From the NCBI GenBank assembly GCA_947591245.1, contig CANQCY010000021.1, forward strand, positions 1 to 32,576: a stretch of 32,576 bases of DNA, given 5' to 3'. The DNA is from an uncultured Lachnospiraceae bacterium. GTDB taxonomy: Bacteria; Bacillota; Clostridia; Lachnospirales; Lachnospiraceae. Positions 1 through 7,518 of the stretch are shown piece by piece. The position numbers were made by a program, and so were the translations under genes. The notes beneath the pieces were generated by a model. It ran no database searches and was not told the DNA's origin. It was given only the letters and a program-made list of their open reading frames with translations. Every line of letters begins with the position of its first letter. The first letter of the stretch is position 1.

Positions 1-2
1 TC

Positions 3-374
3 CTGATCGAATTTGCCTGCGCCTATACGCTGGAGGTCGCAGTGGGAAGCCCCGGTTCGTTTAAGATCGCCGCGCATATGTTTTCCCCGCGCAAGACACA
101 CCCGGTTTTGTTCGAGACGGTTGTAATATGCGCGACGGCGGCGATCATGTGCCCGCTCATGAGCTTTTTGGCTGCTTGGATGTACTACCCGTATTATCAG
201 GGGTTTCATCTTGCGACGCTGCTTGCCAACTGGCTAAAGCTTGTATGCTTCAATCTGCCATTTGCTGTCTTCAGCCAGGTGTTTTTTATCCAGCCGCTTG
301 TCCGCGCGGTATTCAAAAGAATTTTTGCCCGGAAGGAGAAAGAGGGGCGGCATGAAACCCGCCAGGCAGCGTAA
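3..374 (+). CDS. DUF2798-type small membrane protein (5' end outside window)
   Basis: The reading frame is open from the first bases of the window, so the true start lies upstream; the GTG at 42 is internal. The visible 123 residues contain two hydrophobic stretches, one around the segment VVICATAAIMCPLMSFLAAW and one around LVCFNLPFAVFSQVFFIQPL. The short basic tail RAVFKRIFARKEKEGR follows. This repeated two-helix layout, with an F/Q-rich second helix ending in QPLVRxxF, resembles DUF2798 proteins, which have no established function. It probably sits in the cytoplasmic membrane. The next gene is on the opposite strand and converges on it, and no clear terminator is visible directly after the stop. 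The family call rests on recalled sequence character, not on a search. Confidence 0.7.
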   Translation: MIEFACAYTLEVAVGSPGSFKIAAHMFSPRKTHPVLFETVVICATAAIMCPLMSFLAAWMYYPYYQGFHLATLLANWLKLVCFNLPFAVFSQVFFIQPLVRAVFKRIFARKEKEGRHETRQAA

Positions 375-460
375 AAGCCGTCGGGCGTCTTATAATCCGC
401 ATTGCCCGGAAAATCATATTCATAATCCAGGCTGCGCCCGTTTGCATGATTTTGCCTCGG

Positions 461-1066
461 TCAATCGCCCGATGGGTCGGAGTCGGAGAAGGCGCCTTTC
501 CGTATATTTTCCCGGATGATTTGGTCGGTCGCCTCAAATAGTTTTTCCGAACCCAAGCGGGTTTTTTCCTGGCGGCCGTAGACGGCGGCTGAGGATACGC
601 CGTGTTCGATCCAGTCGCTGCCGCCGTTGCTGTGGTTTAAGAGCAGGGGCTGCAGATTGTCCATGGCGTGGGCGAAGCGGGACTCCGCCGTCTGGTATTC
701 CTCAAATTCGTCAAACAGGGCGGTCAGCTCCGCCTTCTGGTCCTCCGGCAGCAGTGAAAAAATCCGTTCTTTGGCGCGGCATTCGCGCTCTTTCTGGGAT
801 TTCAGCATCTCTGTGTCATAGGCGTAGGTATCGCCCGCGTCGATTTCTACAAGATCATGAATCAGGCACATTGTCAGGACTTTGGCCAAATCGATTTCTT
901 CATTGGCATATTCCCGGAGCAGATATGCCATAACGGCCATGTGCCACGCGTGTTCGGCGTCGTTTTCCCTCCGGCCGTGCCCGGACAGGTGGGTCTGGCG
1001 GGTGACATTTTTCTCCTTATCAATCTCCAGTGCAAAAGCCAATTGCTTCTTTAGCCGTTCATCCAT
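461..1066 (-). CDS. HD-domain protein, YfbR-like 5'-nucleotidase family
   Basis: This is a 201-residue HD-superfamily protein. Candidate metal ligands are His39 (in NDAEHAWHM), His70-Asp71 (in LIHDLVEIDAGD) and Asp136 (in FAHAMDNLQP). Glu74 and Asp77 follow the HD pair. Their spacing is close to that of E. coli YfbR, which dephosphorylates deoxynucleoside monophosphates in the cytosol. A metal-dependent nucleotidase role in nucleotide clean-up is therefore plausible, but the substrate is inferred only from the family. The start is supported by GGAGG nine bases upstream. It lies 89 bp downstream of the KDPG aldolase-VOC gene on the same strand and may be co-transcribed with it, since no terminator in the right orientation separates them. 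Confidence 0.82.
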   Translation of the reverse strand: MDERLKKQLAFALEIDKEKNVTRQTHLSGHGRRENDAEHAWHMAVMAYLLREYANEEIDLAKVLTMCLIHDLVEIDAGDTYAYDTEMLKSQKERECRAKERIFSLLPEDQKAELTALFDEFEEYQTAESRFAHAMDNLQPLLLNHSNGGSDWIEHGVSSAAVYGRQEKTRLGSEKLFEATDQIIRENIRKGAFSDSDPSGD

Positions 1067-1110
1067 GCGTACGTTCCTCCATTGCGCCGTTTTCCTTTTT
1101 TTAGTATGGG

Positions 1111-1136
1111 GTGAAGCGCCGCAGGCGCTTTTTTTT
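1111..1136 (+). terminator. Intrinsic terminator pointing rightward between two leftward genes
   Basis: A perfect 7-bp stem (AAGCGCC 1114-1120, loop GCA, GGCGCTT 1124-1130) runs straight into an unbroken T tract up to 1136. Read on the + strand this is a textbook rho-independent terminator. On the - strand the T tract becomes a leading A tract and no U run follows the stem. Both flanking genes are on the - strand, so it would stop transcription coming from the left, antisense to the HD gene. Confidence 0.65.
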
Positions 1137-1155
1137 CTCCTGACTATATGAAAAA

Positions 1156-2115
1156 TCAGTTAAGTGTGAGGTGTACGGCGAATCCGCCGATTTCTCCCTT
1201 GATGTAAATGAAACGCATCGCGCCTTTGTCCGTGTACTGGGCGGTGTCCATGTCAAATTCTACGCCCTGTGCCTGAAGATGGAAGACAGCGCGGTCTACG
1301 GAATTGCAGCCGATGGCGATATGTCCCATTGTTCCTTTGCCGGGGGATTTCATGACTTCAATGCCATCTCCGCAGAAATAAGAAACGTCGATTTCCCTCT
1401 TTTCAAAACCGAACATTGCCGCAAAAGCATTCGCTGTGTCGGCGGCAGCGTTTTCCTCGCAATTGATTCCGATATGTTTGAGGCGGAACCCGAGCATGTT
1501 TTTTACTGCTTCTTTTGTCAGCGAGGTAATCTCGTCAAATTTTCCGGCATCCACAAGCGCGCCGCTCACCATCCAGCTTCCGCCGCATGCGATAATGCGG
1601 TCGAAGGCGAGGTATTCGTTTAAGTTATTGGCGTTAATGCCGCCGGTCGGCATAAATTTCATATTTACATATGGCGCCGCCATTGCTTTGATCAGTTTGA
1701 GTCCGCCGATCGCTTCTGCCGGAAAGATTTTTACAACGTCAAGTCCGAGAGAAAGAGCCTGCTCGATGTCGCTTGGATTCGCACAGCCGGGAGTGACGGG
1801 TATATTCCTGTCTACGCAGTATTTTACAACTTCTGCGTTCAGCCCGGGACTAACGATAAATTTTGCCCCGGCATTGACGGCGCGGTCAACCTGATCCGTG
1901 GTCAGGACGGTACCTGCTCCGACAAACATCTGCGGAAATTCATCCGACATGATACGTATGGCTTCTTCTGCGCAGTCAGTGCGGAATGTGACTTCTGCGC
2001 AGGGCAGACCGCCGTTGCACAGGGCTTTTGCCAGCGGCCTTGCATCTTCTATATGATTCAGAGCTACAACGGGAACAATACCGATTTGTGAAAGTTTTTT
2101 CAGAGTGTCGTTCAT
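1156..2115 (-). CDS. KDPG/KHG aldolase fused to a C-terminal VOC (glyoxalase-like) domain
   Basis: Residues 1-205 of this 319-residue protein are a class I 2-keto-3-deoxy-6-phosphogluconate / 4-hydroxy-2-oxoglutarate aldolase. The expected catalytic set is present: Glu41 and Arg45 (AEVTFRT), Thr69 (GAGTV), Pro90 and the Schiff-base Lys129 (VVKIFPAE), followed by PTGGI. All are shifted by a constant four residues relative to E. coli Eda. Residues about 211-319 form an extra VOC-like domain starting KHIGIN, with His214, His265 (GHIAIG) and His315 as possible metal ligands. Ordinary Eda proteins are about 210 residues, so the tail is a true fusion in one frame. The start at 2115 is preferred over the ATG at 2130 because the latter's own codons form the GGAGG site. 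No hexuronate or Entner-Doudoroff genes are adjacent. Confidence 0.9.
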   Translation of the reverse strand: MNDTLKKLSQIGIVPVVALNHIEDARPLAKALCNGGLPCAEVTFRTDCAEEAIRIMSDEFPQMFVGAGTVLTTDQVDRAVNAGAKFIVSPGLNAEVVKYCVDRNIPVTPGCANPSDIEQALSLGLDVVKIFPAEAIGGLKLIKAMAAPYVNMKFMPTGGINANNLNEYLAFDRIIACGGSWMVSGALVDAGKFDEITSLTKEAVKNMLGFRLKHIGINCEENAAADTANAFAAMFGFEKREIDVSYFCGDGIEVMKSPGKGTMGHIAIGCNSVDRAVFHLQAQGVEFDMDTAQYTDKGAMRFIYIKGEIGGFAVHLTLN

Positions 2116-2171
2116 TTCTTTTTCCTCCATCTTAAGTCAAAAGGCGTTTCGCCCTGACATTATTATAATCT

Positions 2172-2199
2172 ATTATACTTGATTTTGATGGTAAGTCAA
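2172..2199 (-). promoter_or_regulatory. Sigma-A-type promoter of the aldolase-VOC gene
   Basis: On the - strand, TTGACT (2199-2194) and a perfect TATAAT (2177-2172) are separated by 16 bp, about 57 bp upstream of the aldolase start codon. The -35 box lies inside the left arm of the inverted repeat at 2187-2239. Confidence 0.75.
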
Positions 2200-2239
2200 A
2201 TATTTATTAAGCGATTGCCCTAAATATTTATTTACCATC
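2187..2239. repeat. Long imperfect inverted repeat, candidate operator
   Basis: The left arm 2187-2206 and right arm 2221-2239 are reverse complements over GATGGTAA and AAATATTTA, with a small mismatch and one-base length difference between the two blocks. The 14-bp centre is 2207-2220. The arms are too AT-rich and too far from a T tract to be a terminator. The left arm covers the -35 box of the aldolase promoter and the right arm ends just before the exporter promoter. This suggests binding by a dimeric regulator, possibly with looping; no regulator gene is adjacent. Confidence 0.55.
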
Positions 2240-2259
2240 ATGGAAAAATAAGTACAGGT

Positions 2260-2269
2260 GTGGTATAAT
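2260..2269 (+). promoter_or_regulatory. Extended -10 promoter of the ABC exporter operon
   Basis: A perfect TATAAT at 2264-2269 is preceded by TG one base upstream (TGG-TATAAT), an extended -10. The best -35 at 17 bp spacing is only TGGAAA (2241-2246), which fits promoters that rely on the extended -10. It would give a leader of about 75 nt before the exporter start at 2354. Confidence 0.65.
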
Positions 2270-2276
2270 GTGTTTG

Positions 2277-2343
2277 GCGGATTGCGGGGGTTGTGAAACA
2301 ACGAAGCAATCCGCAGCATCTGTTTAAAAATCGGAAAGGATGC
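2277..2343 (+). promoter_or_regulatory. Structured 5' leader with two hairpins before the ABC exporter
   Basis: The first hairpin has a 9-bp outer stem (GCGGATTGC 2277-2285 with GCAATCCGC 2306-2314). Inside it is a further perfect stem, GTTGT/ACAAC (2290-2294 with 2298-2302), closing on a GAA loop. A second possible stem pairs GCATC (2316-2320) with GATGC (2339-2343) and ends just before the AAGAAGGA ribosome site. No T tract follows either stem. The position suggests control of translation or mRNA stability; no known riboswitch class is recognised. Confidence 0.5.
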
Positions 2344-2353
2344 AAGAAGGACT

Positions 2354-4081
2354 ATGTGGAAGCTACTCGTTTACTTAAAGGAATATAAAAAAGAAACCGT
2401 TCTGGGTCCGCTGTTTAAGTTATTGGAGGCATTGTTTGAACTGATGGTGCCGCTTGTTATGGCAGCAGTCATAGATGTGGGGATCGGAAAAGGGGACGCG
2501 CGTTATGTGCTGATGATGGGCGGCGTACTCCTTCTGCTCGCTGCAGTAGGGCTCGCATCATCTCTGACCGCGCAGTATTTCGCAGCAAAAGCAGCTGTCG
2601 GATTTTCGGCGAAATTGAAGTCCGCACTGTTTCAGCATATTGAATCGCTTTCTTACGCGGAGATGGACCGTCTGGGCCCGGCAGGCCTGATCACCAGGAT
2701 GACGAGCGACGCCAATCAGGTGCAGTCGGGGGTGAATCTCGTACTGCGGCTTTTTCTCCGCTCGCCGTTTATCGTATTTGGCGCTTTGATTATGGCATTC
2801 ACGATTGATGTGAAGGCGGCGCTGATTTTTGCAGCTGCGATTCCTCTTTTGTCCATCGTCGTATTTGGGGTTATGTTTGCGGCCATTCCATTGTACAAAA
2901 AAGTGCAGTCGGGGCTTGACCGCGTACTTGGCATCACAAGGGAGAATCTGACCGGGGCGAGAGTCATCCGGGCATTCGGTAAAGAGAAAGAGGAAACGGA
3001 ACATTTTGTGGAAGCAAATCTCGGGTTAAACCGGGTTCAAATGTTTGTAGGACGCATTTCTGCCCTGATGAATCCGCTTACGTATGTGATCGTAAACGGG
3101 GCAACGGTCGTGTTGATCTGGACGGGGGCGGTTCGGGTGGATGGCGGCGTGATCACGCGGGGAGAGGTGGTTGCACTCGTAAATTATATGTCGCAGATAC
3201 TTGTGGAGCTTGTAAAGCTTGCCAATCTGATCATTACGGTCACAAAAGCGATCGCCTGCGGCAACCGCATTCAGGAGGTGTTTGAGGTTCAGACGAGTCT
3301 GCCGGATGAAGGCGAGGAGGGGGCTTTTGACGATGGGGGAACCGTCGTTTTTGAACATGTCGGGCTGAAATATCCGGAGTCTTCCGAGGAATCGCTGACC
3401 GATATTACTTTTACTGCGAAAAAGGGCGAGGTAATCGGCGTTATAGGCGGTACGGGCTCCGGCAAAACGTCTCTTGTAAATCTGATTCCGCGGTTTTATG
3501 ATATCTCGTCGGGACGGCTCTTTGTCGGCGGAACGGAAGTCCGCAAATATCCGTTATCCGTATTGCGTGAAAAAATTGGCGTAGTGCCGCAGAAGTCCGT
3601 GCTTTTTTATGGGACGGTCCGGTCGAATATGCAGTGGGGGAGGCCGGACGCTACGGATGAAGAGATATGGGAGGCATTGGAAACGGCACAGGCGGCAGAG
3701 TTTGTGCGCGCCAAAGAGGGGGGGCTGGACGCCTGTGTAGAACAGGGAGGAAAGAATTTTTCAGGCGGACAGAGACAGCGTCTGGCGATCGCCCGCGCGC
3801 TGGTGAAACGGCCGGAGATACTGATTATGGATGACAGCGCCTCCGCGCTTGATTATGCTACGGATGCGGCGCTCCGGACAGGGATCCGTGAAAAACTCAG
3901 GGGAACGACGGTGTTTATTGTATCGCAGCGGACGGCGTCCATCCGGCATGCAGACAGCATTATCGTATTGGACGATGGTGAGGCGGCAGGGATCGGCTCC
4001 CACGAGCAGTTGCTTGAAAGCTGCGGAGTATACCGTGAAATCTATGAGTCGCAGTTTGGAAAGGGGGAGGCGGCGTCATGA
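2354..4081 (+). CDS. ABC exporter half-transporter with degenerate NBD (subunit 1 of heterodimer)
   Basis: This 575-residue protein has an N-terminal six-helix exporter membrane domain (about 1-310) and a C-terminal ATPase domain. The Walker A motif is GGTGSGKTS (about 365-373) and the signature is FSGGQ (469-473). The Walker B ends in IMDD, placing Asp494 where the catalytic Glu should be, and the switch position is Gln525 (VSQR) instead of His. These are the hallmarks of the non-catalytic half of heterodimeric exporters such as BmrCD or TM287/288. The missing residues therefore do not mean it is broken. The substrate (drug, lipid or peptide) cannot be told from sequence. The start follows AAGAAGGA, and the stop overlaps the next ATG by four bases, indicating translational coupling. 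Confidence 0.9.
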   Translation: MWKLLVYLKEYKKETVLGPLFKLLEALFELMVPLVMAAVIDVGIGKGDARYVLMMGGVLLLLAAVGLASSLTAQYFAAKAAVGFSAKLKSALFQHIESLSYAEMDRLGPAGLITRMTSDANQVQSGVNLVLRLFLRSPFIVFGALIMAFTIDVKAALIFAAAIPLLSIVVFGVMFAAIPLYKKVQSGLDRVLGITRENLTGARVIRAFGKEKEETEHFVEANLGLNRVQMFVGRISALMNPLTYVIVNGATVVLIWTGAVRVDGGVITRGEVVALVNYMSQILVELVKLANLIITVTKAIACGNRIQEVFEVQTSLPDEGEEGAFDDGGTVVFEHVGLKYPESSEESLTDITFTAKKGEVIGVIGGTGSGKTSLVNLIPRFYDISSGRLFVGGTEVRKYPLSVLREKIGVVPQKSVLFYGTVRSNMQWGRPDATDEEIWEALETAQAAEFVRAKEGGLDACVEQGGKNFSGGQRQRLAIARALVKRPEILIMDDSASALDYATDAALRTGIREKLRGTTVFIVSQRTASIRHADSIIVLDDGEAAGIGSHEQLLESCGVYREIYESQFGKGEAAS

Positions 4082-5829
4082 TGGGAAATTCCGGAAACCA
4101 GAAGGAGACGATTAAGAAGGCGCTCCGTTATATAAAAAAATATGTTCTTCTTCTCGCTGTATCGCTCGTACTGGCGGCGGCAGTCGTTGTTCTGACGCTG
4201 TATGTGCCGATTCTCACCGGACAGGCAATCGATGCGATCGTGTCGCGGGGAAATGTGGATTTTGACAGGGTGGCGTCGATCTTATGGAAAATCGGGATCG
4301 CCGTGCTGATCACGGCGGCAGCGCAGTGGATTATGAACGCATGCAATAACAAAATTACGTATTGCGTCGTGCGGGATATCCGAAATGACGCATTTATGAA
4401 AATACAAAATCTTCCGCTCAGCTATATTGACAGCCGGTCGTATGGCGAGGTGGTGAGCCGCGTAATCGCGGATGCGGATCAGTTTGCGGACGGACTTCTG
4501 CTCGGATTCGCACAGCTGTTTACGGGGGTTATTACAATATTGGGAACGCTTCTGTTTATGCTCGGCGTCAATGTGGGAATTACGCTTGTTGTTGTGCTTA
4601 TCACCCCGGTTTCGCTTGTTGTCGCGGCTTTTATTGCGAAGCGGACGTATGAGATGTTCAGGCTCCAGTCAGAGACAAGGGGGGAGCAGACAGCGCTCGT
4701 GGAGGAGATGTTAGGCGATCAGAAGATCGTTCAGGCATTTGGTTATGAGGATGAGGCAAAGCGGAGGTTTGACGAAATAAACGGGCGCCTTGAAAAATAT
4801 TCTCTGCGCGGTATTTTCTTTTCTTCGATCACCAATCCGGCAACGCGCTTTGTAAACAGTCTTGTATATGCCGGCGTCGGTATCGCGGGCGCGGTTTCTG
4901 CGATCCGGGGCGGGATTTCCGTCGGGCAGCTCTCGTGCTTTTTGAGCTATGCGAACCAGTATACAAAGCCGTTTAATGAGATTTCGGGCGTGGTGACGGA
5001 GCTGCAGAATGCGCTTGCCTGTGCCGCACGGATTTTTGAACTGATTGAGGAAAAACCGCAGGAACCGGATAGCGGGGATGCGGTTGTGCTTGAAAAGGCG
5101 GATGGAAGCGTGCGGCTGGAGGACGTTTATTTTGCTTACGAGCCGGATCAGAAACTGATCGAGAACTTTAACCTTGCGGTGGAGCCGGGACAGAGGGTGG
5201 CAATTGTCGGCCCGACCGGCTGTGGAAAGACGACGCTGATCAATCTTCTGATGCGTTTTTATGACGTAAAAAGCGGCAATATCCGCGTGAGCGGTCATGA
5301 TATACGAAAAATTACGAGGGAGAGCCTGCGCGCAAATTACGGCATGGTGCTTCAGGAAACGTGGCTGCGTCAGGGGACGATCCGAGAAAATATTGCGATG
5401 GGCAAGCCGGACGCCGGTGAAGAGGAAGTGATCCGGGCAGCGAAAGCAAGCCACGCCCACAGCTTTATCAAACGGCTGCCGAAGGGCTATGATACCGTGA
5501 TCGGGGAAGACGGGGGCAGTCTTTCGCAGGGTCAGAAACAGCTGCTCTGTATCGCACGGGTGATGCTGTGCCTGCCGCCGATGCTCATATTGGATGAGGC
5601 GACTTCTTCGATCGATACGCGCACGGAGCTCAAGATCCAGAATGCATTTTCAAAAATGATGCAGGGACGCACAAGCTTTATCGTTGCGCACCGCCTGTCT
5701 ACGATTCAGGAGGCGGATGTCATACTCGTTATGAAGGACGGGCATATAATTGAGCAGGGGAATCACCAGTCGCTATTGAAAAAAAATGGATTTTATGCTA
5801 CTCTTTATAATAGTCAGTTTGCAGGATAG
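4078..5829 (+). CDS. ABC exporter half-transporter with canonical Walker B (subunit 2 of heterodimer)
   Basis: The 583-residue partner of the preceding gene has the same architecture: membrane domain (about 20-330), then ATPase domain. Walker A is GPTGCGKTT (378-386), Walker B LILDE keeps the catalytic Glu507, and the H-loop His538 (VAHR) is present. Its signature is LSQGQ (482-486) instead of LSGGQ. In a heterodimer that altered signature completes the degenerate site with the Asp494/Gln525 subunit, while the canonical site uses this protein's Glu507 with the partner's FSGGQ. The two genes are thus a matched pair. The start overlaps the upstream stop as ATGA behind a GGGGGAGG ribosome site. 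nadA follows after 37 bp with no visible terminator. Confidence 0.92.
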   Translation: MMGNSGNQKETIKKALRYIKKYVLLLAVSLVLAAAVVVLTLYVPILTGQAIDAIVSRGNVDFDRVASILWKIGIAVLITAAAQWIMNACNNKITYCVVRDIRNDAFMKIQNLPLSYIDSRSYGEVVSRVIADADQFADGLLLGFAQLFTGVITILGTLLFMLGVNVGITLVVVLITPVSLVVAAFIAKRTYEMFRLQSETRGEQTALVEEMLGDQKIVQAFGYEDEAKRRFDEINGRLEKYSLRGIFFSSITNPATRFVNSLVYAGVGIAGAVSAIRGGISVGQLSCFLSYANQYTKPFNEISGVVTELQNALACAARIFELIEEKPQEPDSGDAVVLEKADGSVRLEDVYFAYEPDQKLIENFNLAVEPGQRVAIVGPTGCGKTTLINLLMRFYDVKSGNIRVSGHDIRKITRESLRANYGMVLQETWLRQGTIRENIAMGKPDAGEEEVIRAAKASHAHSFIKRLPKGYDTVIGEDGGSLSQGQKQLLCIARVMLCLPPMLILDEATSSIDTRTELKIQNAFSKMMQGRTSFIVAHRLSTIQEADVILVMKDGHIIEQGNHQSLLKKNGFYATLYNSQFAG

Positions 5830-5866
5830 AAAAACGGGACTGTTCTGAATGGAAATGGAGGAGATT

Positions 5867-6787
5867 ATGTCAGCAGATCAACAGGCAAAAAAGGAACATA
5901 TCAGGAAACTGCAGAGAGAGAAAGATACCGTGATCCTGGCGCATTATTATGTGGATGGCAGCGTACAGGAGATTGCGGACTTTGTCGGGGATTCTTATTT
6001 TCTTGCGAGGAAGGCAGTGGATATACCGCAGAAAAATATACTGTTTTGCGGAGTGTCATTTATGGCGGAGAGCGCGAAGATACTCAATCCAGACAAAAAA
6101 GTGATTATGGCGGATGAAACAGCCGACTGTCCGATGGCGCATATGGCGGATGCCGCGAAGATCCGCGAGGTGCGGCAGAAATACGAGGATGCGGCGGTCG
6201 TATGTTATGTAAATTCAACGGCAGAGATTAAGGCGGAATCGGACGTCTGCGTGACTTCTTCCAATGCGGTCCGTGTCGTGAGGGCTCTGACAAATCAGCG
6301 CATATTTTTTATTCCGGACAATAATCTGGGAAGGCATGTCGCCGAACAGGTGCCGGAAAAGACATTTATTTTCCACGATGGATTTTGCCATGTACATACG
6401 GATATCTCGGCGCAAGATGTGGAAAAGGCAAAAGAAATCCATCCGGATGCCCTTGTTCTGAGCCATCCGGAGTGTACGGCGGACGTACTCGCGCTCTCGG
6501 ATTTCATCGGGAGTACGTCGGAGATTATTGATTTTACCTGCGCAAGCGATCAGGATGAGTTTATCATATGTACGGAAACGGGCGTCTTTTATGAGTTGCA
6601 GCAGAAGAATCCGCAAAAGAAATTTTACAGCGCGGCACGCAGCCAGATCTGCCCGAATATGAAAAAGATTACCTTAGACAAAGTGGAGAGGGCGCTGGAG
6701 GAAATGGCGCCGGAAATGGTTGTTGAGGATGAACTGGCACGCTCTGCAAGCCGGCCGCTCGTCAGGATGCTTGAGTTAGCAAAATAA
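5867..6787 (+). CDS. nadA: Quinolinate synthase
   Basis: NadA condenses iminoaspartate with dihydroxyacetone phosphate to quinolinate in de novo NAD synthesis, using a [4Fe-4S] cluster in the cytosol. The 306-residue protein has the opening signature HYYVDGSVQEIADFVGDS. Three well-spaced cysteines fit the cluster ligands: Cys88 (ADCPMA), Cys174 (GFCHVH) and Cys262 (SQICPNMK). The length matches the short NadA form. Start 5867 is chosen over the ATG at 5849 because GGAGG sits five bases upstream of it. The usual partners nadB (iminoaspartate supply) and nadC are not adjacent; they must be elsewhere, or quinolinate synthesis here depends on another iminoaspartate source. Confidence 0.95.
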   Translation: MSADQQAKKEHIRKLQREKDTVILAHYYVDGSVQEIADFVGDSYFLARKAVDIPQKNILFCGVSFMAESAKILNPDKKVIMADETADCPMAHMADAAKIREVRQKYEDAAVVCYVNSTAEIKAESDVCVTSSNAVRVVRALTNQRIFFIPDNNLGRHVAEQVPEKTFIFHDGFCHVHTDISAQDVEKAKEIHPDALVLSHPECTADVLALSDFIGSTSEIIDFTCASDQDEFIICTETGVFYELQQKNPQKKFYSAARSQICPNMKKITLDKVERALEEMAPEMVVEDELARSASRPLVRMLELAK

Positions 6788-6798
6788 GATAATATAAA
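6771..6798 (+). promoter_or_regulatory. Possible promoter before araD, overlapping the end of nadA
   Basis: TTGAGT (6771-6776) and TATAAA (6793-6798) are 16 bp apart. Transcription would start very close to the AAAAGGAGG ribosome site of the epimerase gene, leaving a very short leader. It could let this gene be expressed apart from nadA. Confidence 0.35.
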
Positions 6799-6822
6799 GA
6801 ATGTAAAAGGAGGAAACGGATT

Positions 6823-7518
6823 ATGTTAGAGCAGTTGAAAAAAGAAGTTTATGAAGCAAATATGGAGCTTCAGGAGAAAGGGCTTGTCATTTACACATGG
6901 GGAAATGTGAGCGGCATTGACCGTGAAAATAACCTTGTCGTCATCAAGCCGAGCGGTGTGGAATACGATGAACTCTCACCGGAGGATATGGTCGTTGTTG
7001 ATTTCGACCACAATGTAGTCGAGGGAAGATATCGTCCGTCGTCCGATACGGCGACTCATATCGAGCTGTACCGTGCCTATGACAATCTTGCCGGCGTCGT
7101 TCACACGCATTCGACATGGGCGGTTTCATTTGCACAGGCGGGTATGGGGATTCCCGCTTACGGGACGACGCACGCAGATTATTTTTATGGGGAGATACCG
7201 TGTACGAGGGATCTGACGGCGGCGGAAATCAATGACGGTTATGAGCGGAATACCGGCCTTGTCATCATTGAGACGATCGGTGAAAATGATCCGATGGAAG
7301 TGCCGGGCATCGTTGTGAAGAACCATGGCCCGTTTGCATGGGGCAATTCGCCGGCAAATGCGGTTTACAACGCCGTCGTGCTGGACAAGGTGGCGGAGAT
7401 GGCGTACCATACGGTTATGCTGAATCCGAATGTGAAACCGGCGCCCCAGTATTTGTTGGATAAGCACTATTTCAGAAAACACGGAGAAAATGCATACTAT
7501 GGACAGGCAGGCGTCTGA
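6823..7518 (+). CDS. araD: L-ribulose-5-phosphate 4-epimerase (class II aldolase/epimerase family)
   Basis: The 231-residue protein matches AraD throughout. Zinc ligands are His94 and His96 ([10 protein letters not shown]) and His168 (VKNHGPFAW). Asp76 (SSDTATH), Asp119 (THADYFYG) and Tyr226 (YYGQ) fit the catalytic set, and KPSG (42-45) is the phosphate-loop motif. It interconverts L-ribulose-5-phosphate and D-xylulose-5-phosphate, feeding arabinose-type sugars into the pentose phosphate pathway. The length and C-terminal YYGQ are typical of true AraD, not fuculose aldolase. AAAAGGAGG precedes the start by nine bases. No araA, araB or sugar transporter lies nearby, so it may serve a scattered pentose pathway. 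Confidence 0.9.
   Translation: MLEQLKKEVYEANMELQEKGLVIYTWGNVSGIDRENNLVVIKPSGVEYDELSPEDMVVVDFDHNVVEGRYRPSSDTATHIELYRAYDNLAGVVHTHSTWAVSFAQAGMGIPAYGTTHADYFYGEIPCTRDLTAAEINDGYERNTGLVIIETIGENDPMEVPGIVVKNHGPFAWGNSPANAVYNAVVLDKVAEMAYHTVMLNPNVKPAPQYLLDKHYFRKHGENAYYGQAGV

Noticed and set aside
350-460. Open - strand stretch continuing in frame after the HD-gene stop, reading like DYEYDFPGNADYKTPDGFY
   Set aside because: It has no start codon or ribosome site and is antisense to the DUF2798 3' end; treated as a shadow of that gene, not a readthrough extension.
2354-4081. First ABC subunit as a mutated, inactive transporter because it lacks the catalytic Glu and switch His
   Set aside because: The partner carries the complementary altered signature, so this is the normal asymmetry of heterodimeric exporters.
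4711-5460. 249-codon leftward open frame opposite the second ABC subunit
   Set aside because: Sense strand has all ABC motifs; the antisense frame has no features.
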